NCBI GenBank assembly: GCA_009693905.1
Contig: SHWG01000007.1
Span: 1 to 34,702 of the forward strand
DNA: 34,702 nucleotides
Direction of reading: 5' to 3'
Source: Rhodospirillales bacterium
GTDB taxonomy: Bacteria; Pseudomonadota; Alphaproteobacteria; Rhodospirillales; 2-12-FULL-67-15
Shown here: positions 1 through 7,589 of the stretch, one piece after another
Position numbering within the stretch: the first letter of the stretch is position 1
Layout: every line of letters starts with the position of its first letter
The notes under the pieces: generated by a model
Told to the model about the DNA's origin: nothing
What the model saw: only the letters and a program-made list of their open reading frames with translations
Database searches by the model: none
Translations under genes and position numbers: made by a program

Positions 1-248
1 GTTTTTGTCTTCAAGTCGCCCCCTCGTTTTTGTTTTGGGCTGGCGTGGACGGCTGGTTGCGCCGCAAGGCGCCCTAAGTCACCGCCGCCACGGGCTTGCG
101 GGAACTTGCGGGCGAAGAAAGCCGCGAACACTCGCCGCCCGAAAATCTACTCCCGCGGCGCATTAAAGTCGTCGAGCCGCGGGACGATGCGGATGTCCTC
201 GTCTCGGGTCAGCCAGTTCAAACTCGGCATTGGTTTTTGCCCGTTTCA

Positions 249-608
249 TCATTCTGATTTTTCGGAACCCACGTGTCGGCTCGGCTCCATGCGCTCGTGC
301 AGCACACGCACGATCTCGACCAGGCCCGCCTTGACCGCGCGGTAGAAAATCACGTGCACCGGCGCGGCAACCGGCGCCTCGCTGCTTTGGTTGCGGCTGT
401 GCCGGATATGCAGGCTGCGAAGCCCGGCGAAGAGTTCGCTCCGGTCGACCGTCGAGCGCGCCCGAGGATCGTCGGCGATCCGGCGCAGCGCCGCCGCCAG
501 CAGCCCGCGATAGCGGATACGCGCTTCGGCTCCGTGTTGCATTTCGCTGGCGCGCAAGATCGATGCGATGTCGGCCTTCGCCGGATTGGATAGCCGATAG
601 CGCGCCAC
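249..608 (-). CDS. RelE/ParE-family toxin (GTG start)
   Basis: 119-aa ORF MARYRLSNPAKADIASILRAS...VHVIFYRAVKAGLVEIVRVLHERM, typical ParE fold motifs; directly downstream of a ParD-like gene. Confidence 0.85.
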   Translation of the reverse strand: MARYRLSNPAKADIASILRASEMQHGAEARIRYRGLLAAALRRIADDPRARSTVDRSELFAGLRSLHIRHSRNQSSEAPVAAPVHVIFYRAVKAGLVEIVRVLHERMEPSRHVGSEKSE

Positions 609-611
609 CGA

Positions 612-884
612 TCACCGCGATCCGGCGGTTGCGAGGCCGTCGAGGGCGGCGTCGAGGTCCGCGTCGGCGATTTCCGTGAACTCGCCGCGATCGAGCGCGT
701 CGACTCCGGCCTTGATCCGCGCCCTGAGCGCTTTCAGCTTCAAAGCATCTTCGCGGCGGCGCTGCTGCAGCACGCGCAGCGCGTCGCGGATGGCTTCGCT
801 GGCGCTTTGGTATTCGCCTGTCTTGACCACCCGTTCGACAAAGGTGTCCTGCTCGGCGGTCAGATTGATGTTTCGGGTGGGCAT
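612..884 (-). CDS. ParD-family antitoxin
   Basis: MPTRNINLTAEQDTFVERVVKTGEYQSASEAIRDALRVLQQRR... matches ParD ribbon-helix-helix pattern; AGGAGG Shine-Dalgarno just upstream of the ATG at 884 favours this over the longer ORF start at 929. Confidence 0.88.
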   Translation of the reverse strand: MPTRNINLTAEQDTFVERVVKTGEYQSASEAIRDALRVLQQRRREDALKLKALRARIKAGVDALDRGEFTEIADADLDAALDGLATAGSR

Positions 885-910
885 GCCGTTCCTCCTCGAA
901 GGTCGGGGAC

Positions 911-939
911 ATAATATCATAACTGGCAAGGATTGCCAA
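911..939 (-). promoter_or_regulatory. Putative sigma70-type promoter of parDE: TTGGCA - 17 nt - TATTAT, overlapping a TGGCAA-N3-TTGCCA inverted repeat (924-938)
   Basis: Hexamers and spacing read directly on the minus strand; the inverted repeat overlaps the -35 region. Confidence 0.65.
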
Positions 940-971
940 TGCTCGCCCGTCCCCCTCGAAATGCCCGCCCC

Positions 972-2738
972 CTACTCCTGCAGGGCGTTGAAGTCGTCGA
1001 GCAGCATGGCGATCCGGACCGCATCGACCTGGTCCATGATCAGGAGCGCCCGGTGGCGGGCGGCGAGCGCGTCCATGGCGCGGATGCGCTGCTTGACGCG
1101 CGGCAGATTGGCCGCGGCCATGGACAGCTCGCGGAAGCCGAGCCCCACCAGCAGGGCGGCGAAGCGCGGATCGCCCGCGATCTCGCCGCAGATGCTGACC
1201 GGAATGCCGGCGCGCACCGCCGCCTCGGACGCGAACTGCATCAGGCGCAGCACCGCGGGATGGAGCGGATCGAACAAATGCGCGACGGTCTCGTTGGCCC
1301 GGTCGGCGGCGAGCGTGTACATGGTGAGATCGTTGGAGCCGACGGCGAAGAAGTCGCACACCTTGGCGAGCGCGTCGGCGGCGAGCGCGGCGCCGGGAAC
1401 CTCGATCATCGCCCCCACCGGCGGGAGCTTCTCGGGCACGCCCCCGCGCCGGCGGCGGATTCCTTGCGCCACGCGCTCCAGGATCTCGCGCGCCTTGCGC
1501 ACCTCGCTCGGCGTCGTCACCATCGGCAGGAGAATCCGCACCGGCCCGTGCGCCGACGCGCGCAAGATGGCGCGGAACTGGGTTTCCAGCGTCTCGCGCT
1601 TTTTCAGCGACAATCGGATGCCGCGCAAGCCGAGCGCCGACGGGCCGCCGCCGGCGAGCCCGTCGGTGAGCACGGCGGCGAGCTTGTCGGCGCCGATATC
1701 GAGGGTGCGCACCGTGACCGGGCGGCCGTCCATGGCGGCGACGACGCGGGTGATCTCGCGCGCCTGCTCGTCTTCGCCGGGCAGATCGTCGCGGTTCATG
1801 AACATGAATTCGGTGCGCAGCAGCCCGACCCCGGCGGCGCCGGCGGCGCGGACCGCGTCCATTTCGAGCGGCAGCTCGACGTTCGCCTCGAGCCGGATTT
1901 CGGTGCCGTCGCGGGTCGCCGCCGGCAGGCCGCGCAGGCGGGCAAGGCGGTGGACGTCGCGCAAGCGTTCCTCGCGCCGGCGCTCGTAGGCCGCGAGCGT
2001 CGCCGGAGCGGGATCGAGGATCACGCGGCCCGAGTCCCCGTCCACGATGGTGACGGTTCCGCTCGTGGCGTGATCGAGCAGGCCGGCGACGCCGAGCACG
2101 GCGGGCAGGCCGAGCGCGCGCGCCATGATCGCGGTATGGCCTTCCGCGCCGCCGACCGTGGCGGCGCAGCCCATGACGCGCGCCGGGTCCATCTGCGCCG
2201 CGCCCGCCGGCGTGATCATGTCGGCGACGATGATCGCGCCCCTGGGCACGGCCGAAAACGGCTTGACCGGCGCGCGGGTGAGGTTCCGGACCAGGCGGTT
2301 GCCGATGCCGCGAATGTCCTCGAGCCGGGCGGCGAGATAAGGGTCTTTCATCTGGGCAAACGCGCGGCCGATGTCGACGATCTCGGCTTCGACCGCGGCC
2401 TCGGCGTTGATCCGGCCCTGCTCGATCCGCGCGCGCGCGCCGCGCAGCAGCCTTGATTCTCCCAGCATCTGTCCGTACGCGTCGAGGAGATGCGCTAGTT
2501 CCTCGCCGGCCGCGCCGCGCATGCCGCGCGCCTTGATCCGGAGCCGGCCGATCTGGCGCTTGGCGCGCTCGACCGCCGCGTCGAGGCGGGCGATCTCGGG
2601 TTCGACCGCGCGGGCGGCGATGGTGTAGGTCGGGACCTCGGCGGTTCCGCTCGCGCGCACGTAAGCCGGGCCGATGGCAATCCCCGGCGACACGCCGAGG
2701 CCCTTCAAGCTCCGTTCCGGGCGGCGTTCGGGGGTCAT
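972..2738 (-). CDS. ptsI: Phosphoenolpyruvate-protein phosphotransferase (PTS enzyme I)
   Basis: GVSPGIAIGPAYV N-terminus, GGAEGHTAIMARALGLPAV phospho-His motif, LLRTEFMFMNR and FFAVGSNDLTMYTLAADR motifs. Confidence 0.93.
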   Translation of the reverse strand: MTPERRPERSLKGLGVSPGIAIGPAYVRASGTAEVPTYTIAARAVEPEIARLDAAVERAKRQIGRLRIKARGMRGAAGEELAHLLDAYGQMLGESRLLRGARARIEQGRINAEAAVEAEIVDIGRAFAQMKDPYLAARLEDIRGIGNRLVRNLTRAPVKPFSAVPRGAIIVADMITPAGAAQMDPARVMGCAATVGGAEGHTAIMARALGLPAVLGVAGLLDHATSGTVTIVDGDSGRVILDPAPATLAAYERRREERLRDVHRLARLRGLPAATRDGTEIRLEANVELPLEMDAVRAAGAAGVGLLRTEFMFMNRDDLPGEDEQAREITRVVAAMDGRPVTVRTLDIGADKLAAVLTDGLAGGGPSALGLRGIRLSLKKRETLETQFRAILRASAHGPVRILLPMVTTPSEVRKAREILERVAQGIRRRRGGVPEKLPPVGAMIEVPGAALAADALAKVCDFFAVGSNDLTMYTLAADRANETVAHLFDPLHPAVLRLMQFASEAAVRAGIPVSICGEIAGDPRFAALLVGLGFRELSMAAANLPRVKQRIRAMDALAARHRALLIMDQVDAVRIAMLLDDFNALQE

Positions 2739-2742
2739 GAAT

Positions 2743-3096
2743 TCAATCCCTCTCGTCGAATCCGGATTCGATCAGCGCCTGGATCGCATCCAGCGCCGCC
2801 CTGGCCGCCGGCCCGCGGGCCGCGATTTCGATGTCCATGCCCGGACCCGCCGCCAGCATCATCAGGCCCATGATCGAATGGCCCGAGACGGTCTGGCCGG
2901 CGCGCGAAACCTGGATGTAGGCGTCGAACTGGCCGACGAGCTTGACGAACTTGGCCGCGGCGCGGGCGTGCAATCCACGCTGGTTGCGGATGACCGCGTG
3001 GCGCCTGAGGACGGCATTATTCACGGTGCGCGGGGATTCTTTCGTTGGCCCATCTGCCGGTGGGACCGCGCGGGTCGGCGAACGCCCCTTGTTCAT
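2743..3096 (-). CDS. HPr family phosphocarrier protein with about 28-aa N-terminal extension
   Basis: RGLHARAAAKFV (His site) and SGHSIMGLMMLAAGPG (regulatory Ser site); extension MNKGRSPTRAVPPADGPTKESPRTVNN precedes the canonical domain. Confidence 0.9.
   Translation of the reverse strand: MNKGRSPTRAVPPADGPTKESPRTVNNAVLRRHAVIRNQRGLHARAAAKFVKLVGQFDAYIQVSRAGQTVSGHSIMGLMMLAAGPGMDIEIAARGPAARAALDAIQALIESGFDERD
3024..3067 (-). repeat. Repeat element family 2 within the HPr N-terminal extension
   Basis: 44 nt aligns without gaps to 18080-18123 (33/44 identical by eye); 26-nt core 3035-3060 aligns to 32619-32644 in dnaX (21/26, all differences transitions). Confidence 0.7.
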
Positions 3097-3097
3097 G

Positions 3098-3505
3098 TCA
3101 CGCGCCGTTTTGGGCCAGGAGCTTGGAGGCGATGGTGATGTACTTGCGCCCGGCCTCCTGTGCGCTCACCGCCGCTTGGGGCAGAGTCTCCGTCTTGCGC
3201 GCGCTCGCCAACTTGATGAGCATCGGCAGATTCACGCCGGCGATGACCTCGACGTTGCCCTTGTCCATGATCGAGATGGCGAGATTGGACGGGGTGCCGC
3301 CGAACATGTCGGTGAGCACCGCGACGCCTTTGCCGGAATCGGTGCGGGCGACGGCGTCGAGAATCTCGGCGCGCTTCGCCTCCATGTCGTCGTCGGGACC
3401 GATGCACACGGTCGCGGTTTGCGGCTGCGCGCCGACGATGTGCTCGAGCGCGCTCTGCAGTTCGATCGCCAGGCGGCCGTGCGTGACCAGCACCATTCCG
3501 ATCAT
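3098..3505 (-). CDS. PTS EIIA component, mannose/fructose family
   Basis: MIGMVLVTHGRLAIELQSALEHIVG...VAVLTDMFGGTPSNLAISIM, EIIA-Man pattern. Confidence 0.9.
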   Translation of the reverse strand: MIGMVLVTHGRLAIELQSALEHIVGAQPQTATVCIGPDDDMEAKRAEILDAVARTDSGKGVAVLTDMFGGTPSNLAISIMDKGNVEVIAGVNLPMLIKLASARKTETLPQAAVSAQEAGRKYITIASKLLAQNGA

Positions 3506-4488
3506 TGCCGTCGTCCCTTCGGTCGTTTAACAGTCTTGCGCGCGCGGAGCGCACGACTCCGGTTTCGGCCGGGGCGCCGATTGTGCGCCGCCACCGCCCC
3601 CGTTTCCAGATCCCTATGGCGAATCTCGACGGGAATCTCGCGCTTCTTCAGCCATTGGGCGAGCCGTTCGGCGACGAAAACGGAGCGGTGCCGCCCCCCG
3701 GTACAGCCGACCGCGAGGGTGAGGTAGCTCTTGCCTTCGGCGGCATAGCGCCCCAACAGCGGTCCGACCAACTGGGTGAGATGGCGGAAAAAACCCGCGA
3801 AGTGCCGATCGCGGCCGATATAGGCGGCCACCGCCCGGTCGCGGCCATCCCTGGGCTTCAGTTCGGGGCGGTAATGCGGATTGCGCAGGAACCGGACGTC
3901 GAACACCATATCCGCTTCGCCCGGCAGACCATGGCGATACGCGAACGAGGTCACGAACACCACCATGCCGCCCTCGGCGCCGGCGGCGAAACGGCCCGAG
4001 AGCACGTGCTTGAGTTCGCCAGGCCCGATCTCGCTCGTGTCGATGACCAGATCGGCGCGTTCGCGCGCCGCGCGCAAGAGCCGGCGCTCGCGGCGGATGC
4101 CCTCGCCGAGCGTGCCTGAGCCGGCGAGCGGATGGCGATGCCGGGTTTCGGCGTAGCGGCGCTGCAACACCGCGTCGGTCGCGTCCATGAAGACGAGGTG
4201 CGCTTTTTTTCCGGCATGCTTGGCAAGCGCGGCGAGCAGGCCGCGCACATTGAAATCGCGGGTGCGGACGTCGATGCCGACCGCGAGCGGGCGCTGGGGC
4301 CGGCCCCGGCCCGCGGGCGCGATTAGTTTTTCGAGCAATCCCAATGGCGCGTTGTCCACGGTTTCGAAGCCCATGTCCTCGAACGCCTTCAAGGCGGAGC
4401 TTTTTCCCGCCCCGGAGATCCCGGTGACGAGGACGACCCGGCGGGGAGTCGTGCGGGCGCGCGGGCTTAACCCCGCGCGCTTAATCAT
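3502..4488 (-). CDS. rapZ: RNase adapter protein / nucleotide-binding protein RapZ (YvcJ)
   Basis: VVLVTGISGAGKSSALKAFEDMGFETVDNAP...AVGCTGGRHRSVFVAERLAQWL; alternative GTG start at 4512 would overlap the hprK stop. Confidence 0.93.
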   Translation of the reverse strand: MIKRAGLSPRARTTPRRVVLVTGISGAGKSSALKAFEDMGFETVDNAPLGLLEKLIAPAGRGRPQRPLAVGIDVRTRDFNVRGLLAALAKHAGKKAHLVFMDATDAVLQRRYAETRHRHPLAGSGTLGEGIRRERRLLRAARERADLVIDTSEIGPGELKHVLSGRFAAGAEGGMVVFVTSFAYRHGLPGEADMVFDVRFLRNPHYRPELKPRDGRDRAVAAYIGRDRHFAGFFRHLTQLVGPLLGRYAAEGKSYLTLAVGCTGGRHRSVFVAERLAQWLKKREIPVEIRHRDLETGAVAAHNRRPGRNRSRALRARKTVKRPKGRRQ

Positions 4489-4500
4489 GGTGCGCCCCTT
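4455..4500. repeat. GC-rich palindromic repeat family 1 copy at the rapZ start
   Basis: gggcgcgcgggcttaaccccgcgcgcttaatcatggtgcgcccctt; about 39/46 identical with one gap to 18006-18050 at gltB. Confidence 0.75.
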
Positions 4501-4508
4501 CGCGGCGG

Positions 4509-4961
4509 TCACGGTTTTCTCTTTCTTTTCCGGTGCCGCGTTATTCGCGCGAGCGCCATGCCGATCTTGATCGGTGCCGTCGCCTCGAACGGCGCGAGGC
4601 CGACGCGCGCCAGCGACACGCCGGCCATCACGCAGCGGCCGGGCGCGGGCATGCGTTCCACCCGCTCCGGTCTCGCCAAATCCACCACTAGAACGAGTTC
4701 GACGGCGGGGCGCCTCGGAACGGCGACGACGCCGATGCCGCGGACTTCGATCAACCCGGCCAGAGCCGGGGGCGCGGCCGCGAACAAGCGGTTGCGGCGA
4801 ACCGAAAGCACGACCCGGTCGTCGGCGACGAGAAGGGCGCCCCGGTCGATGAGCCGGAGCGCGAGATCGGATTTTCCCGCCCCCGGAGGGCCGCGCAACA
4901 AAACGCCCCGGCCGTTCACGGCGACCACGGTTCCATGGATCTGGCGGAGCGGGGCGGGCAT
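4509..4961 (-). CDS. hprK: HPr kinase/phosphorylase, short alphaproteobacterial form
   Basis: GRGVLLRGPPGAGKSDLALRLIDRGALLVADDRV Walker A; IEVRGIGVV motif; gene neighbourhood. Confidence 0.9.
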   Translation of the reverse strand: MPAPLRQIHGTVVAVNGRGVLLRGPPGAGKSDLALRLIDRGALLVADDRVVLSVRRNRLFAAAPPALAGLIEVRGIGVVAVPRRPAVELVLVVDLARPERVERMPAPGRCVMAGVSLARVGLAPFEATAPIKIGMALARITRHRKRKRKP

Positions 4962-5030
4962 GGGGGCAAGCGTGGAGCGAGCGGGTAAGGATTGTCAACG
5001 ATTTGTAATTAAGGGTGGTGGGTCAGTTTG

Positions 5031-5090
5031 CCCTCATGCTGAGCCTGTCGAAGCATGAGGGCCTCACCATTCGACAAGCTCAGGGTGAGG
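5031..5090. repeat. Twin-hairpin REP-like intergenic element
   Basis: CCCTCATGCT...AGCATGAGGG (10-bp perfect stem) followed by CCTCACC...GGTGAGG (7-bp stem); loops carry inverse versions of TGAGCYTGTCGAA. Confidence 0.8.
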
Positions 5091-5105
5091 CACAGGAAAG
5101 CGGTT

Positions 5106-6710
5106 TCAAGCGGCCGGAAGGGTGACGAGAAAGCGCGCGCCGAGCAGCCGCCCGGTTTCGTCGCGGCGGTTTTCGGCGCGGATCGTTCCGCCGTGGGCGG
5201 CGACGATCTGGCGCGAGATGCTGAGCCCGAGCCCGGAATGGATGCCGAACTTCTCGCCTTCGGGCCGGGCGCTGTAGAACCGATCGAAGATCGCGTTCTC
5301 GCTGCCTTCGGGAATCCCCGGCCCTTCGTCCTCGACGCTCGCGACCACGATCCCGGCGCCGGCCCGGGCGCCGAGCGTGATGGTGCCGCCGGGCGGGCTG
5401 AAGGACTGGGCGTTGGCGATCAGGTTGCGAAAGACCTGGACCAGCCGCCCTTCCACCCCGCGCACCGCGAGCGCAACGTCGGAGGCCAAGTCGAGCGCGA
5501 GCGCGGGCCCGTTGCCGCCGCTGGTCGCCCGGTGAACCTCGACCACCGTCTTCAATAGTTGATCGAGACGGACCGGCTCCAGCTTCGCTCGCGACAGCTC
5601 CGCGTCCACCCGCGAGGCCGCCGAGATGTCGTTGATCAGGCGATCCAGCCGCTGGATGTCGTCGGCGATGATCGCCATCAGCTTTTCCTTTTGCGCCGGA
5701 TCGTCGACCCGGCGGATGGTCTCGACCGCGCTTTGGATCGAGGTGAGAGGGTTCTTGATCTCGTGGGCGACGTCGGCGGCGAAGCTTTCGATCGCGTCCA
5801 TGCGCTGCCACAGCGCCTCGTTCATTTCCTTCAAGGAGGCGGCGAGTTCGCCGATCTCGTCGTTGCGCCGGCCGAAGTCGGGAATGCCGTGACGCTCGTG
5901 CACGCCGCCGCGCACCTTGCGCGCGGCGGCGGCGAGATGCAGCAGCGGCTGGGCGATGGTGCCGGCGAGATAGAGCGAGAGCAGCACCGTCACCGCCAGC
6001 GCGACGCCGAACATCTTGATGATATCGAGGCGCACCTGGTATATGGCCGCGTCGATTTCGGCCGAATCCTTGGACAACATCAGAGCGCCGAGAACTTTTT
6101 TGTAACGCTGCACCGGCACCGCGACGCTGAGAATCAGGCCCCCGTCCGGCGCGATGCGCACGGCGCGGTCCTCGTCGCCGCCGAGCGCGGCGACGACCTC
6201 GGCGTAGTCCTCGGCGCGGGGATTGGACGCTTCCTCGTAGGGCTCCATCCCCTCCAACCCGAACAGCCGGCTGAGAACGCGGTGATAGACTCCGAGCACC
6301 CGGCTCAGGATGCCCGGCCGTTCGCCCGGCGGCGGCAGGTCCTCGATGCTGACGCGGCTTCCGGTCATGCCGAGCGTGCGGCTGTCGGCGACCAGGGCCC
6401 CGTCGAGCTGATAGAGCCTGGCGCGCGCATCCGTCGTCTCCATCACGCGGCGGATGATGCGCGCCGCGAGCTCGGGCACCAGCTCCTCGCTCGCGAATTG
6501 GTCGACGGTGACCGCGACCTCGGCCACCGCGGCGGCGTAGGTGTCGGCCTGCAATTGCAGCGCGAACAGTTCGGTCTGGATCAGGCTGCGCTGATGCTGG
6601 CCGAGGAACAGAAGCCCGCCGACCAGGATCACCAGCGCGAGCACGTTGACCGCGAGAATCCGCCGGGTGATCGGCGACAGCCGGGGTCGCTTGGCGTGGG
6701 TTATCCGCAT
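5106..6710 (-). CDS. chvG: Sensor histidine kinase, ChvG/ExoS-like
   Basis: N-terminal TM, HAMP region, FAADVAHEIKNPLTSIQSAVET H-box, GEKFGIHSGLGLSISRQIVAAHGG ATPase motifs; adjacent to ChvI-like regulator. Confidence 0.88.
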   Translation of the reverse strand: MRITHAKRPRLSPITRRILAVNVLALVILVGGLLFLGQHQRSLIQTELFALQLQADTYAAAVAEVAVTVDQFASEELVPELAARIIRRVMETTDARARLYQLDGALVADSRTLGMTGSRVSIEDLPPPGERPGILSRVLGVYHRVLSRLFGLEGMEPYEEASNPRAEDYAEVVAALGGDEDRAVRIAPDGGLILSVAVPVQRYKKVLGALMLSKDSAEIDAAIYQVRLDIIKMFGVALAVTVLLSLYLAGTIAQPLLHLAAAARKVRGGVHERHGIPDFGRRNDEIGELAASLKEMNEALWQRMDAIESFAADVAHEIKNPLTSIQSAVETIRRVDDPAQKEKLMAIIADDIQRLDRLINDISAASRVDAELSRAKLEPVRLDQLLKTVVEVHRATSGGNGPALALDLASDVALAVRGVEGRLVQVFRNLIANAQSFSPPGGTITLGARAGAGIVVASVEDEGPGIPEGSENAIFDRFYSARPEGEKFGIHSGLGLSISRQIVAAHGGTIRAENRRDETGRLLGARFLVTLPAA

Positions 6711-6725
6711 CCGTGGCCCGCGCCG

Positions 6726-7415
6726 TCAGCCCGCCCGATAGCGGTAGCCGACGCCGTAGAGCGTCTCCACCTCGGCGAAGCCGGGATCGTGTTCGCGGAA
6801 CTTGCGCCGGATGCGCTTGATGTGGCTGTCGATGGTGCGGTCGTCGACGAACACATTCTGCCCGTAGGCTTCGTCGATGAGCTGGTCGCGGTTCTTGACG
6901 TGGCCGGGCCGGCGGGCGAGCACCTGGAGCAGCAGGAATTCGGTCACGGTCAAGTCGACCTCATGGCCCTTCCACCGGCACGAGTGGCGCTGAGGATCGA
7001 GCTCGAGCTCGCCGCGCTTGAGGAGGCCTGCCGCGGGCGATGTTCCCAAGGCCTCGCGCCGGCGCAGGATCGCGCGGATGCGCTCGATCAGGAGCCGTTG
7101 CGAGAAGGGCTTGGTGATGTAGTCGTCCGCGCCCATGCGCAATCCCATCATTTCGTCGATCTCGTCGTCCTTGGAGGTGAGAAAGATGACCGGCATGCTG
7201 CTTTTCTGGCGCAGCCGCTTGAGCAGCTCCATGCCGTCGAGGCGCGGCATCTTGATATCGAGGATCGCGAGGTCGGGCGGCTGGCGCTCGAACGCGGCCA
7301 GCGCTTCGACCCCGTCGGTATAGGTACGGACGCGGAATCCTTCCGTCTCCAAGGCCATGCTCACGGACGCAAGGATGTTGCGGTCGTCGTCAACCAGGGC
7401 AATGCTGTGAGTCAT
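6726..7415 (-). CDS. chvI: Response regulator, OmpR family, ChvI-like
   Basis: [44 protein letters not shown], winged-helix C-terminus [13 protein letters not shown]. Confidence 0.9.
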   Translation of the reverse strand: MTHSIALVDDDRNILASVSMALETEGFRVRTYTDGVEALAAFERQPPDLAILDIKMPRLDGMELLKRLRQKSSMPVIFLTSKDDEIDEMMGLRMGADDYITKPFSQRLLIERIRAILRRREALGTSPAAGLLKRGELELDPQRHSCRWKGHEVDLTVTEFLLLQVLARRPGHVKNRDQLIDEAYGQNVFVDDRTIDSHIKRIRRKFREHDPGFAEVETLYGVGYRYRAG

Positions 7416-7542
7416 CGAATTTAAGTCTCCACCCGTGCCCGGGCGCGGTTGACGGGGAGCGCGGCGGGAAATTATAGTCTCGGCAATGGTTTTCCGGCAC
7501 GGAGATTAACAAGGAACCCGGCGCGCCGCGACATTATATAGT

Positions 7543-7582
7543 CTTGCGCGCGCGGGACGCGGGCTTGCGCGCGTGGGACGCG
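7543..7582. repeat. Tandem 21-nt-period GC repeat (two copies) just upstream of the HugZ-like gene
   Basis: cttgcgcgcgcgggacgcg / cttgcgcgcgtgggacgcg (18/19); agtcttgcgcgcgcgg (7540-7555) also occurs at 3532-3547 in the rapZ 3' end. Confidence 0.7.
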
Positions 7583-7589
7583 CACAATC

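Noticed and set aside
1-146. Possible gene entering from the left edge on the minus strand (VFAAFFARKFPQARGGGDLG...)
   Set aside because: Short open frame without recognisable motif and truncated by the window; insufficient support.
163-1359. 398-aa minus-strand ORF overlapping parDE and ptsI
   Set aside because: Out of frame with three recognisable proteins, Arg/Pro/Ala-rich low-complexity translation.
933-2456. 507-aa plus-strand ORF antisense to ptsI
   Set aside because: Typical antisense artefact of GC-rich coding sequence; PtsI motifs on the minus strand are unambiguous.
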